Below the pieces are notes generated by a model. It saw nothing but the letters and a program-made list of their open reading frames with translations, searched no databases and was not told the origin of the DNA. A stretch of DNA of 64,000 bases from Haliclystus octoradiatus (taxonomy: Eukaryota; Cnidaria; Staurozoa; Stauromedusae; Haliclystidae). The stretch spans positions 20,367,563 through 20,431,562 of the forward strand of contig OU744447.1 of NCBI GenBank assembly GCA_916610825.1, in the 5' to 3' direction. Of the stretch, positions 29,921 through 42,675 are shown piece after piece. Both the position numbers and the translations under genes were made by a program. Every line of letters begins with the position of its first letter. Within the stretch, counting starts at the first letter, position 1.

Positions 29921-30919
29921 TCCTTTCGATGAAACCAGAGAACCACAGCTGACAAGGCGACAAGTAAATGTGTTGAAAACGTTGAATTACCAATGAATTA
30001 CCGATGGCTTTGGATTAATAATAAACTCTTTGCTAAAATAGATCCATTGAACAAAAGGAAGAATGGTCTGGCAGATCTTTTTGTTCGGTTTTCAAAAGAA
30101 TTCCACTGATGTTCTAGTTCACTTATATTTTTACAATGACTCTTGAACCATAGCAACTGCAGACGACGGCATTTTCAGTCAAATGAAAACAATGTTAAAA
30201 TTATGAAATGTCAATAGACAATAGACAATTCACCACCATGTGATAGAGTATGATTTCGTCGTTGGTTTCCCATCGAACGCGCAAAGTATTTTATCTGTTT
30301 CAATGCAACAACGCAAATACAAATAAAAAAACCAAGAGAAAAAAAATTCACAACTTGGCATCCATATTTGATGACATGAAAAAATTCTAAGAATTTAAAA
30401 TCGAGGCTTGGGACCGAACTTCATTATGACGTATTATTTTATGATTATCGCCGGAGTTGTATACCATACAGAAGGAAAAATAATGTATGTACGTTTAATA
30501 GTATACTGTATGTATAACGAAAGAATATAGATGAAAATCCAAAAGTCTTGTCGCCCATATTTGCATCTGAGATTTCCTCTTTACAGTTGATAAAAATAAA
30601 ATTCCGAAATATGACTGAATTACTTGTTCTGTGATTGAAAATTTGAAATTCTATAATGTGGCCTATAATGTATGATTGGAATGGTAAAAGTTAAAATGAC
30701 AATTGCAGTATTATCAAAGTTGCAGCATTCAAAATTCTCAAACATTTGAACAGTATATCGATCAGCTGACACGTAGTTTCTAACCTAGGGAAGGAACAGT
30801 CCCGAACCGGGAAAACTCAAGAAGTTTCAGAGACGGTGTCAATTTAAATTCAGAAATTTGCCATCCAAAATTTTGTTTTTCCAAAATTGATACGATACTT
30901 TTATACAAATATTTTATTT

Positions 30920-31163
30920 AGCAGAGCCGAAACTTATACCCCAAATGTTTTTTTATCGACGCAGATTTGAAAATTCAGTGATTACAATTTCGTGGGTTTA
31001 GATCAAACTTATGTTTTGCTTATTGAAAAATTATACCTCGAATATTTTGAAAAATCTGAAATGATACCCCAAATATTTTCAAAGACCATGAAAAGGTACC
31101 CTCAATCATTGGCACGTCCTCGTATACCAACCATTTCAAGAAGTTACTCCCGGGGGAGGTATG
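30920..31163 (-). repeat. CCCGGGGGTAACTTCC-family element, minus copy (left limit approximate)
   Basis: On the minus strand it starts CCTCCCCCGGGAGTAACTTC and continues GGTATACGAGGACGTGCC and GAGGGTACCTTTTC. This is the same order as the minus-strand reading of 38148-38471. Confidence -1.
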
Positions 31164-31624
31164 TACACGATACGTGATATAAAAAGGGATCTGCATCCAA
31201 CTCACATTCTACTACTCATTACATTGCAATACTATTTAGTAACTAAGCCAGTTGCAAATACCAATGATGATTACAGTTTTAAATTCGTATTCTACTGAAG
31301 TACATTACAATATATTAGACAATAACGCAGAAAAAACTCAGAGGGAGCTTATTGCATTCTCGTGACTATGCATGTTTGTTTTTTACTATCATTTTTTGAT
31401 TTGGTTGCTATATTGACGTGATAAGTATACATATATATATATTCATCTGAGATCTCACAAGCTAATCATATCTGCAATTTCCAATTGACGTCAGTAAATG
31501 AACGTATGATTCAGATAATACAGTACATACAGTACTTGTCTGATCTTGCAGATGTCGAGATTAGACCTGACGCTATTTATGCCCAGCCTTAAATGAAGTA
31601 CTTTTTAATGTTAGCATTATAATA

Positions 31625-31745
31625 TAATGATAATATGAGGTGACACATGTATAACGCATTTATGTGAGAGTGCTCGATGTTTGTGAAGACAGAGCATAAT
31701 AATTAGAAAATTATAGAATTGACACAAAGATAAGGCAAAATTTTA
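31625..31745 (+). repeat. Short dispersed repeat, best plus-strand copy
   Basis: ATAATATGAGGTGACACATG, then TGTGAGAGTGCTCGATGTTT and GACAGAGCATAATAATTAG, followed by GACACAAAGATAAGGCAAAA. Shared with 18118, 29093 (-), 39430 and the flank of the hairpin at 28945. Confidence -1.
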
Positions 31746-32084
31746 GTTTAAAATTTAGCATTGTGATTTATAAAAGCGTTTCCATATATAGATGACTCGG
31801 ATTTGTCCATGTAGTCCTTTTAGAAAGTGTATGATTTTTATTATCAAACCATTTATGGAAATAGAGTTTTTTAACTTACAAATACACGACTGCGTTGACT
31901 GGCTCCAAGTCCCGCTTACTTTTATGTGCCGAGATTTGGTGGTTAGTAAGCGTGATGATGGACAAGTCAAACGAATTTGAGGATTCTCTGGGGACCTCTC
32001 CGATTAACGAAATACTAACTAGAGGGAGAGAAGCAAGACCATTATATGTTTTGTATACGAAATGGTAGTGTTACTCAAATTATT

Positions 32085-32262
32085 AGCGACAAATAAAACG
32101 ATAATCTGCAACGGTTTCGATTTATTCTTAATTCATCGTCTAACTATAAATTCTAACTATAAATACGATGTAAAGCCTGTTCTCTCTCTCTTTCACTTGC
32201 CTGACGATGATTTAAGAATAAATCGAAACCGTTGCAGATTATCGTGTGTTTTATTTGTCGCT
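32085..32262. mobile_element. Foldback MITE with arms of about 56-60 bp
   Basis: The left arm 32085-32140 (starts AGCGACAAATAAAACGATAA) and right arm 32203-32262 (ends TTTTATTTGTCGCT) are reverse complements apart from a 4-nt indel and one mismatch. A 62-nt loop contains a CT-rich run. Total 178 bp. Confidence -1.
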
Positions 32263-33773
32263 ACTAAGTATAATCATGAAATCGAAATTCAGAACCTCTC
32301 AATTAATACTCAAATTATATTTGCTGTAATTATTTTGAATCTCTATTTACTCTACAACTTTTCCAAGTCAATTTCAGAAATTTCCAATTGCTATTTTCAG
32401 ATATTTTAGATTTCTAACTCGGCAAAGTTACATTGTTTGGCAGAGATGACCGCACATATGTTTATATTTGAGTAAGAACAAGGAAGTTGTGTTTGATTTG
32501 CATTTGTCAGTACTGCGACGTGGATTTGTAAGCCATAATATGGGTCCATGGGCCTATATGAAGTCAGACTATATGAAGAAGGCCTATGTGAAGGCCTATA
32601 TACGACGTGCTAATCTACAACCACAAATATTGATACAGGATTGTTGGATTATTCTTATGCGAATCGTGCGTCATGTGTTTTGCATCTGCTCACGTAAATG
32701 ACGTTTAAATTGCGTTGCCACTTATTTAAAATTCAGTTGTTTCTTGGGTATAATTATTGATAAAACATACGTCGGAATATAAGACGTAAAACGATAATAC
32801 AATAGGCAAAGCAACGCCTTGAAAAAGGTTACCGGCGCGCCACGGCATGGACCCTGGAAGCTCGCAACGGCCATTCAAAAATCGAAACACATCGACTGCT
32901 CTTCTCTACTATTTTCAGATTAATAATGCGACATATTAAGCGAGGTGGTGATATTTAGGGAGTTATAATATGGACATTTGATAGGGAAAGAAAAAATGAA
33001 ACCAACTTTATGTCAACGACTGTATAATATTTTCAAGACACTTTTTTCTCGTTACCTCAAACAAACGATGCTGCTTTTCTTTAACTTCTCCGTTTTTGAG
33101 TTATAATTCAATAAATAAGTACATTTTTTAACATCTGGATTTTGAAAGCATTTCAGGAAAATCATCTGCTACGATCTCGTTTACATGATTCTATGATTAA
33201 TTGTACAAATAGCCTTATTTGTTCCCAGTCCTTGCTATATGTTGACATGTTGGCACATGGGCCCTACAATCCTACATGCATCAATATGCTAATAAAATAT
33301 GCTAATCAACCCATGCTTGAATAAACTACAGCGAAACCGTGCTCTGGCTTAACCCATGTATACAATGGGCTTGGTGAATACGACGTCGTGCGTATAGCAG
33401 TAACTTGCAATTTTTGATTGTTGACCTATGCGGAACACATACTGTTAAGCCTTGAATAAAGTATATAGGAGAATCACAATACTCAAGATTTGTTGCTAAG
33501 TTTGCTTACTTGTGTTAACTACGTATAACTTTATACATCAATATTGTCGGTAACGGTATTCGCAAGGAGAAAACTCGTACAATTTTAATTTCCTCACGTC
33601 TATTCGATGCGGCTAATTATTTCTGGTGAAATATTTTATTGAAATAAAACCATTGTTTTTATTTGGCGTTAACTTATGTATGGAAATGAATTCTTGTCGA
33701 CAGGAAAACCTGATTATTTATTTTTATTAAATATTTTTAATATGTTTACAAGTTAAATTTATATCGTTGCACA

Positions 33774-36700
33774 ATGAGTAGGCAGAGAAGTTCAACGTTC
33801 TCTGGTGAAAAAAGAACAATTTTTGATGTTACTGAAACAGCTATTTACAAGGAGGTTTATAAACGAAATTTACAGTCATATGGGCAGTTGCTTTTATCAA
33901 AGGTACGTGAGAATATTACTGATATCATTCTAACAATATTTTCTTATTTTATCACAACTTTTGAATATTTTTGTTTACTATTTTTGGGAGAGTACTATAA
34001 CCATGAATTATACTTATAGTCTGTCATTGTTTTGAAAAACACTTTCACATGTGATTATAAAATCACCTGTTTTTTTTTATAGTTTTGGATTAAAAAGATA
34101 ATAGCGTTGACGAACATCTTTCTATTTTAATTGTATTTTAATTATAAATAGCAATAATTCTTGTCACGATATCTTTTAACAATTTCTATAAAATGCAACA
34201 ACAAAGATCGTATCAAAGTGTGTCTGCTTTTGATATTGTAGCATATATGTCTGTTTCAGAAAATAGATTTTGTTTATCATTACCCGAAATCAAAATTGTA
34301 AACATTTATCACTAAGTACAGCAATCTTCTTTTCTTTTGAAAAACTCAAAAAATTAAGCATGATCAATTGAACCATGGTCTTTTCATCCACACTGTTGTA
34401 AATACTTTTCATTTATCAAACTTCAATCTAGAGAATTACATGAGAATAACCTGAAATAATTGCTTTCAACGGTTTCAAAAATATATTTTTATTCATATTT
34501 ATTTGCAATTTTGACACTGTTAACAACGTTTGAACAGGAATTCCAGACATCAATGCACAACTGACACACCCCTGCATTGTTCAGCTAACATATCTATCTT
34601 TGTTTTCCTTCACTCAGTACTTCTGCATAACTGTTTTATTACAAATCGTCCTTCATTCTTTTTCTAGATTCACTATAGTTCCATTATTATGGTCGCATCC
34701 AGTCATTTTTGTTTTTTTTTATTATGAAACACTTTATATTTAAAATTTGTGTTACATGCTTTGTCCCAACATGGACATGTATGAAGATTAAAATTTAGTA
34801 ATATAGGCGTTAAACTGAATGAATCTACGTTTTTGTATCATAAGAAAGTCGCAACATGTGTCATGTCATGGCTTGATGAGTCCAGTGTTCATAAAAACTA
34901 AATCCACGCGCTGAAATTATGCTACAGTAAATTGTTAAAAACAGTTTTGTTATAATTTGGAGAGCAAAAAGAATTTATCTTAATCCGCTATTTGTTTTGA
35001 TCTGTGGCTCCAGTTTGTGTCATTCCTGGCAGTGCTAATTGAGCCATAACTAAATAGAACTTAAGTTGAGTGAGACCATGCGTGGTTTAGACTCGCTATT
35101 TTTGGTCATCCATAATACCGTTGCACATCGTTGTACTGTACTACCGTTGTGTTCATTTTGCTTACTGGTATATTATTCTCGCGATATCGATAAAACAAAG
35201 CTTTTGTAACCTGCGTCCAGACTGAAACGTTTTTTAAGGTAAGTGTAGTACAGAAGTGTTACAATATTAAACTTTCCATTATGGCTTGTAGGAAACAAAA
35301 TTATCTGAGTTTTGCCCAAGCCCCGAGGTTCGTTTGTGAAACCATGCATAGGTAGATCCAATCCCAATTTATTCTCAGCGACATTTGGGTCAAAACACTA
35401 CTAGAATAGAGGGCATTTTTCACCAAAAAATAATTTCCAGATCGAAAAAAAAATACACCATTTTTTTTTCACTTTAAGTTCTACCTTGGTTTTACTACAA
35501 ACGTGATTTAGTCTGGAGGTTTATTCCCACTTTAATATCAATCTGGCTTAAATATTTAAATATGCAATTAGGGCATCGATGTCAGTGTTTATAAATCAAA
35601 AAGAGTAATAATAATATAAAGTGTTTAATCTTGATCTTAATAATACAAAGCTGTATGTTTGTGACAGACAAAATGTAATCCGAAATAGCTGACACGTGGA
35701 TTTATAAAAAGCATATGACCTTTAGGCTTGGGATTTCTATAGTCCTTTCACACCAAACATTTCAATTTTGAGCAAAACATTTTAAATACCTGTATACAAT
35801 ATTTGTTATCAATTTATCCATATTTTTTGATAACACATTTTCAACTGTACACAATTTTAATCTTTGACTTCAGATGATGCCGATCTTAATTTTGGGTTTA
35901 TAAATTAATCCACTTCCGGACTTTTTACAGGAGTTTGTCTTAAATATTTTGGACCCGGAGTCGGAGACTATTGTTTTTACATTTTCGAAGCCGGGCTTCG
36001 GATTAAAAACGCGTCTATAAGAACTTTCTTCGGGTTTGGAGTCTGATGACTTTTTATGACTTATTAAAATATCGATGAAAGTGCCTGGGACTATAGTGCC
36101 GGTGCACATTTTTTCGTAATTTTGGCATGGGCTGGGCTCTAAGTTAGGTAGTGGTTGATTCTAGATCATTTCCAGACTCTTAATATACGAGCTACAATCC
36201 GAATCCAAAATCGCAGTTTTCAAATCCAGAAATCTAAAGTCTACCATTCATCGCCTTTTATTTTCTTCAACACATCCCATCAACAGACCATTTTGCGCTG
36301 AGTAAAGAACGTTAGTAGCATATCAATAACATAAAACTATACTCATCAGAAAAATGATTTTGTTGGCTTACTTGATAGATTATATAGTCTGTTATTGTGT
36401 CACGTGATTTCTTATCCAGGGTGGATCACCTAAGAAAACCGGACAATTAAAATCAACCACTTTGTCAGATAACAGAACACCATTGCCAATCGATTTGCTT
36501 CAATCAAAGCCAAATAATGTGTTTATTTATTCATCTTTGCAAGATTTAACGATGCCACAAGAAGAGGTAAACACATGAATGTTGAGTACAAGAGCTAATT
36601 ATGTTAGGCAGATTGCGAGTAACATGGACGAAGTGGACCGGCGGCCTTTGTGCTCGATCTTCGAATATGATGTGTGATGCACACTATGCTTGAGAAATGC

Positions 36701-39700
36701 TATTCATTTTTTCAACTCTGAGCACGCAAGGCGCGATGGTCAACTATATGCCTTTAAATATGCACATTGGTTACGAAGGGGAAATTTACATTATGTAGTA
36801 TAATCACACAGGAAAATGACATAAACATATGGGGATACTTTGACTGTTACATACTTTAAATTTGGTAATAATCTAGAATTGTATGCATTTATTTTTCGAA
36901 CTAATTAGATTATAGTCAAAAATATGATTAAATGTTGATCAGAACTAGATTCTGGTACACATGCTTTTCCGTTTCTATCTGTTTTTTAAAAAGAGTGCCT
37001 GGAGCTATAGTTTGGATGCCCATTTTAAAACATTTATTCAGATTATCGTGTTGGTATTTCTAGACTATTTCCACAAGTCGGCACTGTCAGTTACCCTTAA
37101 TCGTAGTTCTATTGGACATTATAAACGAAAAGTCGCATGAGATGATAAGTGTTCACCTTGATTGATCATTAAAAAACCAAAGGACAATTTGTCACTGTTT
37201 CGAAAATAATTTTTAATAACTATTGATGGATATAAGCTAAACGAAATAAAATTTCCAACTGGAAGAATGAGGTCCAATAGAAAACTAGACACATGGAAAT
37301 TACAATCTTTAAATTGTTGTGGCATCTTCCTTTCCACTTTTGCCTAGTTAAATAGTAAGGTCCGCCATTTTGCTACTCAGATATAGTATATCCACATGTA
37401 TCTCAGATACCCTATACGAACCAGCTGTTGGTAACATGGAATACAGGATATGCGGTACAGCATCTTTACTAGCTTTATTCGTTCGTTCATTTGATATATC
37501 TCATTTCATATTTTACTGGTGTGTTTTAAACCCGGGGGGTAACTCCCGTATGACGGTTATAGGGGGACGTGCCACTTTATTTGGGTCCATATCCCAGCTG
37601 AGTAAAAACTTTTAGATTTCAAATTTTGGAACCTTTGGGTGTCCTATTTTTGACTTTTTCCAGAATTTTGAAAAATTTTTGCATCATTTTTGTGCATTTA
37701 CTTAAAATCAATCAACCTGCTGGAACTTTTTGGGTAACAATTTTTGGAATTTTTCTGTGTAGCATCAACAGAATTGTTGGAACTTTTTGGGTACTTCACC
37801 TTTTCCAAAATGGCACACCCCCCCCCCCTGTCCCCGAAGAGCTGGAGTTAACCTCCCGGATTTTAAAGAAGTATGTTGAACACAGTTACAAAATGGATAT
37901 GTTTTTTACACAATATTGAGTTTACAATACTTGACCTTTCATATGCATTCTCAATTTAAAATATACAGGATGATATTATTGAGATAGATATATTTCCTGA
38001 AAGAAAGAGTTCACGTCATCAGTTTATGATTTCGATTTCGCCTTTCATAATTGTGTGAAAGATCAGTAATTCATGTTACCTAGATTTGAAATTCATTGTA
38101 TAGTATCAACTTTTGATTTGTTCATCTGCGGCTTTGTGCGGCACGTTCCCTGGGGAGTAACTTCCATTGCGCATCGATGGGGTTGTTCAAATGAAACTAT
38201 GGAAGAAAGACAATAAAATTTTCCACATAAAAAAGATACCCCAAATATATTTTTATGAATGACAAATTCAACCAAAACAAATGAAAAAAAAAATTCATAG
38301 GCAAAATTTGTTTTGCAAAATGAAAAAATCACAAAGGCGTCAAAAGAATACCTCAAAAAATGTTTATGACTTAGCATACCCTAAAAATGTTTTCTGGATT
38401 TTGAAAAAGGTACCCTTTAATATTTGAACCTCCTCGTATGCCAAAAGTATGGAAGTTACCCCCTCCCGGGGCCACGTTTTAATAATATGGAAATATTTGA
38501 TACGAAAATATCCTATATGTTTTAACTGTTAAATGACTTTTTTGATTTGGATAAGAAATCATGATATTTTGTCTTTGCGTTGTTACATATTCATAGCAGA
38601 TGTTTAGCAAAAGAAAGTTTCTTTTCTCAACCAATTCCCACTAAAACAAGTTCTGCTGGTTTATAGGGATGTAAGTCAAAAGCAAACCTCGAACATTGGT
38701 TTGTCTCCCTTTGTCCCCTTTTAATGTCTCCATCGGAACACTCGCATCTCACTTGGACCTGCCGGCTACTATCATAATGAATGAGGCCAACGATGTTATC
38801 TTGTTCCCAGTATAATCTGATCATGATTCTGATTCGCTGGTATACATATTATCGTAGTACAGTGTTACCCGCTTATGTGCAAGTCAAAGTTGCCAACGGT
38901 TTTCATTGCATTAATCCGAATTTTCAGTTATCCGAAATTGTTTACCAAGGACTTGACCAGAATATTGTTGAACGGGTTTCAAGGCCAGGTTGCAGATAAG
39001 CGGTAATTTCACTTATCCGAATTGCACATAAGCGGCAGATTACACTGTATGTATAACGATTTATTGCGCGAATGATACTATTTTATCGGAGGAAACATCA
39101 ATATAACATTGGTTGAGCTGAGCTGAGCTCACGATAAATATAGGTACAAGTAGAGCTAAATGAGATATTTTAGAATCATTCGTTGTGATTTTGATGATAT
39201 AATATTTCAATGTACCCCTCGTCGGTGCTTGATTATGTCAATTTGAACAATTTCTAATACAGACATGTATCGATACTCTTTTGCTTTACGTTGTTTAGAT
39301 ATTTATAATTATTTGTCTCTAGCTGTAGTCGTACCGCAAAAACTGCATATAATTAATTTTAAAATTAAATTCTGATTGCTTTTCACGGGTTTTTAATTCT
39401 ATATATGTAGCCTATATTTATTTTATATACTTGTAATTATAATATAATGTGAGGTTAGATACATACATGAGAGTGCTCAACGTTTGCTAAAACAGAGTGA
39501 GTATAATATAATTACATTTATTCATCCATTCTGATTTATTTCTAGATTTGTATTTTTATTTATGCTTGTAGAGCTCGAAGGACAAACTTACTCATGAGAG
39601 AATCCCATCTAGTAGCACAGAAAGTGGTTACAGTACAACAAACAGTTCAATCGATTCTGTTGACAATGCCAATGAATGTCAAAGTACAATGAAGGTAATA

Positions 39701-41431
39701 GAAAATAATGATTTTCTTATTAGAAACATCAATGTTCTTAGAGGTGGCAATTTCCTTAAAATATATTGATGGGGGCGTCCCATTTCAGGAAATTCCCCCA
39801 ACAAATTCTTCTATATCTACAATTTTATCGCTGTCTAATGTTTGATATAAATTGCTTCGTTGTCCTAAAATATTGGCAATATTAGTTATGAAAAATTTAA
39901 ATGGAGGGAAGAAAATATTCACCTTCTGTAAGATAAGAATGTATTTGATACCCACAAAGCCGCTCTGCAAAACTTAAAAGACAAGACCATAAAACATGGC
40001 ATATCCTCATGTTACTGTCATTTTGAGTTAAACCATCGGGCCCACAACAATGTACTACATCATATTTTGAGTTGAACCATCGGGCCCACAACAATGTACT
40101 ACATCATATTTTGAGTTAAACCATCGGGCCCACAACAATGTACTACATCATATTTTGAGTTGAACCATCCCAGCCCTCATTTCCGACTGTAGATTTATTT
40201 GTTTGCTTGATTGATGACCTATATGCAAATGAGAAAATAACATGTCTGAAACTTCTAGATATGCATCTGTCTTATCACATTATATCGTCACTTTTGTCTA
40301 TTCCTTATTTATTAATCTAACTTTGTTACAATACCTTTTTGACAATTTGAATCATCTTCCAGAATTGACCTAGAATTTGATATTCCGTTAAGATATACGG
40401 ACTGAGAAAAATATGCTTCTCTCAATTAATGGCTCTCCTTGTACGTATGGTTTTCCCTATATAGGAGATGCCCCTTCTATAATGACCTTTCCCGTGGGTA
40501 CTTCCATATACACATGCAGGCTCTATATGGGGAAAGTGCCATTGTTTAGGGTTCGACCGGTCAAAAATTGTTAAACTGAAAGTGTGAACATCCCGGGTAG
40601 GCTCAAGTCGTGTTCAAGTTACTGAATTAAATGAAATCATGCAGATGTCCGAGCTCGGATGTTTTACTGCTGTGTACAAAGCACGCTGGAAACACGGTAC
40701 ACTTTTAGTAAGAAACTTACGTGATGCATTTCAAAAGAAAACTGAACATTTTGAAATTCTATTAATTGTTTTCTATTAAATTATCATTGGTATTTCAGAG
40801 GAATTTCCGGTCAAGATTATGCAGTCAGTTGAGTATTTCTGAAAGCCCATCATCTTCAACTAGACCTACTATTCGACAAAGAAGTAATACGATTGATTCA
40901 TGCAATTTTACCAAGGTAACTATAGTCCACATAAGCGATATGCAATTAATGATTCGTATGATTAAGGGTATACTAGGTTATCTCCTCGTTTTTAATTTCA
41001 AGTACTTTTTATACAAAATTCGATCAATAAAAAACGAGAAATTTAATTAAAAATAGAAAAATTATAATTACATTATTATTACATGTTAAAAAATCAAGGT
41101 TTATTTGACAAATAAACATGCATACATATATACCAGTTTTTTATTTACTTCGTCGACTAATTGGTACATATTTTTGTATTTTTAATAAATTTTTATTGAA
41201 GATAATCATGCAGTTACTTGGTATCGATCTTTGTGTTTGCAGTGCCCGATCGACATGAGTTCTGCACTTCAACGACGTCGGACACAGTCAGACACCCGTC
41301 ACCGTAATCGTTTAGAAAAATTGAGGCTGCTAGATGAGGATCTATTACGTGCTAAAGACATTATAACTCGGTTCAAAAAACCGATCGCTTTGCCAGTCAT
41401 CGTACATGACACTTTGACTGGAATGGATTAA
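33774..41431 (+). CDS. Unrecognised Ser/Arg-rich protein (5 exons, 234 aa)
   Basis: Exons: 33774-33902, 36420-36566, 39572-39694, 40799-40915, 41243-41431. All introns are phase 0 and GT-AG, and the exons sum to 705 nt (234 residues plus TAA). I do not recognise the family. The N-terminus (MSRQRSSTFSGEKRTIFDVT) and C-terminus (RNRLEKLRLLDEDLLRAKDI, then TRFKKPIALPVIVHD) look structured; the latter is probably a short amphipathic helix. The middle is Ser/Thr-rich and low in hydrophobics, suggesting disorder. Three basophilic R-x-R-[S/T] sites stand out: RQRSST (3-8), RQRSNT and RRRTQS in exons 4 and 5. They resemble AGC or CaM-kinase sites and possible 14-3-3 ligands (inference). There is no signal peptide or membrane segment. 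The model rests on five clean exons in one consistent frame; exon 1 could have upstream company. Confidence -1.
34020..36419. other. Intron 1 of the orphan gene
   Basis: AT-rich, with no exon, RNA gene or bounded repeat that I can support. Confidence -1.
37531..37858. mobile_element. CCCGGGGGTAACTTCC-family MITE, copy A
   Basis: Left end CCCGGGGGGTAACTCCCGTA; right end GAGTTAACCTCCCGG, its imperfect inverse. It contains a C-run of about ten bases. About 328 bp, in intron 2 of the orphan gene, 290 bp before a second copy. Confidence -1.
38148..38471. mobile_element. CCCGGGGGTAACTTCC-family MITE, copy B
   Basis: Left end TTCCCTGGGGAGTAACTTCC; right end GTTACCCCCTCCCGGGG. About 324 bp. Read on the minus strand it carries the phrases GGCATACGAGGAGGTTC and GGGTACCTTTTTC shared with 30920-31163 and 43628-43935. 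Confidence -1.
38858..39049 (+). mobile_element. TACAGTG...CACTGTA MITE, 192 bp
   Basis: Left end TACAGTGTTACCCGCTTATG; the complement of the right end reads TACAGTGTAATCTGCCGCTT. TA-bounded with imperfect TIRs containing CCGCTTATGTGCAA and internal TTATCCGAA units. A degenerate inverted copy lies at 15689-15862. Tc1/mariner-type MITE by its ends. Confidence -1.
39430..39505 (+). repeat. Short dispersed repeat copy
   Basis: AATTATAATATAATGTGAGG, then ATGAGAGTGCTCAACGTTTG and AAAACAGAGTGAGTATAAT, colinear with 31625-31745. Confidence -1.
40021..40169 (+). repeat. 44-bp tandem repeat, about 3.4 copies
   Basis: The unit TTTTGAGTTAAACCATCGGG + CCCACAACAATGTACTACAT + CATA repeats head to tail with only A/G differences at GAGTTAAACC versus GAGTTGAACC. 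The last copy breaks off at AACCATCCC. Lies in intron 3 of the orphan gene. Confidence -1.
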
Positions 41432-41807
41432 TTAGCTAAAAATTGATTTTGAATATAGTTGTATAGTTGTTTTACTTTTATCAATATAGTTATTGGAATT
41501 AGAGTTCCCCTTTGAGGTCCCTACGATAGATCGTGTATTAAATAGAGATAAACATATTGTGAGTTATTTTTTATAGTATCTTAGATCTGTATTATATTAT
41601 AATGTATATAATTTTAAATGTACATACATATTATATTCATGCTTGAAATTACGGTGCATTGCATTACTAGCAGCGCAGCAGTGGATTGTGGCACAAAGAC
41701 TCGGGGTATAGTCTCGTACCACCCTCCCCCACCTGGGAATTTAAACAGTCAATTCCCGTCATCCAGAATTTTACACATCTTAGTTCATCTTAGCCCTCGT
41801 GAGAAAT

Positions 41808-41890
41808 AGTTCATGAACGGTTCAAGTAATGTTCAAAAATATTAACTGGCCCGATTTCATGAATTTTTCATGCTTATATATGAACTTTTT
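41808..41890 (+). repeat. GTTCATGAAC-family repeat fragment
   Basis: AATAGTTCATGAACGGTTCA, AACTGGCCCGATTTCATGAA and TTTTTCATGC. Lies just downstream of the orphan gene. Confidence -1.
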
Positions 41891-42142
41891 ATTAGCAACT
41901 CATGTAGCAACTCATGTATTGTCATTGTGGTATAACGTGACTGTGTATATATAACCACTGTGCATGTAATTATCATGTATGGATGTACTATAAATGCCCA
42001 AACAATTTCTTCTAACAATTCCGCGCGATTAACTACGATGTATCGTGTGCATGAAAACTGTAATGAAGGAGTGATGTCGCTTGACCAATTATCTCGTGTG
42101 CCCGTATTAGTTATTGCTTCTTCCCCTGCAGAAAACAATACA

Positions 42143-42208
42143 TGATTTCATGAACTGTTCATGAACGTTAATGGCACAAATTTCATGAACTTGTTCATGA
42201 ACGTCTCG
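42143..42208 (+). repeat. GTTCATGAAC-family repeat fragment
   Basis: TTTCATGAACTGTTCATGAA, CGTTAATGGC and TTTCATGAACTTGTTCATG. Close match to the family core. Confidence -1.
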
Positions 42209-42435
42209 ACCCCAAAAGTTCCAAAAACTTGGAAATAGTGAAAAAGTTCTTCAAATTTTAATCTTTTTTTCAAAGTTCTTCAAATCGCAAAGTTCTCTGA
42301 AAATTCAAACAAATGGGAAATGACTATTCTGACCCAGAATATGGATATCTATGCTTGATAATATGAAAATCATATTTATTCAATTACATCAAATGTAAAT
42401 ATATTGAATGATACTCGCAATTGGTCAGCATATTT

Positions 42436-42482
42436 ACATATTCATATCCACATCTAGGTTGTTATATATAGGTTTGACTGTT
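42436..42482 (+). repeat. TATAGCGGTCACC-family right-end fragment
   Basis: GGTTGTTATATATAGGTTTG, then ACTGT, matches the right terminus of the MITE at 17929-18104. Confidence -1.
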
Positions 42483-42675
42483 TATCATCCCAAGTTTATT
42501 ACCTTGTTTTGATTTCGTTAATGGGCGTAATTCCCGACGGCTCTTGTGATTCTGATGACTCTAGACTGTTATGGTACTTACGGATTAGTTTAACGAATCT
42601 CAGTATATATCAGTCTCGTTTCGGTTTTATAAATGTTTCTGGAGACCGTTACTATGGTAATAAATGCATTTCAAA

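Larger units (their letters stand above)
29921..33773. other. Divergent intergenic stretch upstream of PAQR4 (-) and of the orphan gene (+)
   Basis: Holds several repeats: a TIR-element fragment at 30920-31163, a dispersed repeat at 31625-31745 and a hairpin element at 32085-32262. No exon or clear promoter element was recognised. Confidence -1.

Noticed and set aside
32819..32880. GC-rich stretch with GGCGCGCC that might be a promoter island
   Set aside because: Only about 60 bp, with no transcription start motif; it is 0.9 kb from the nearest start codon, so a regulatory call would be guesswork.
37626..37919. Plus-strand 97-codon frame rich in Phe and Leu
   Set aside because: It lies inside the MITE at 37531-37858, and its apparent repeats reflect the T-rich TTTTTGGAA strings of that element.
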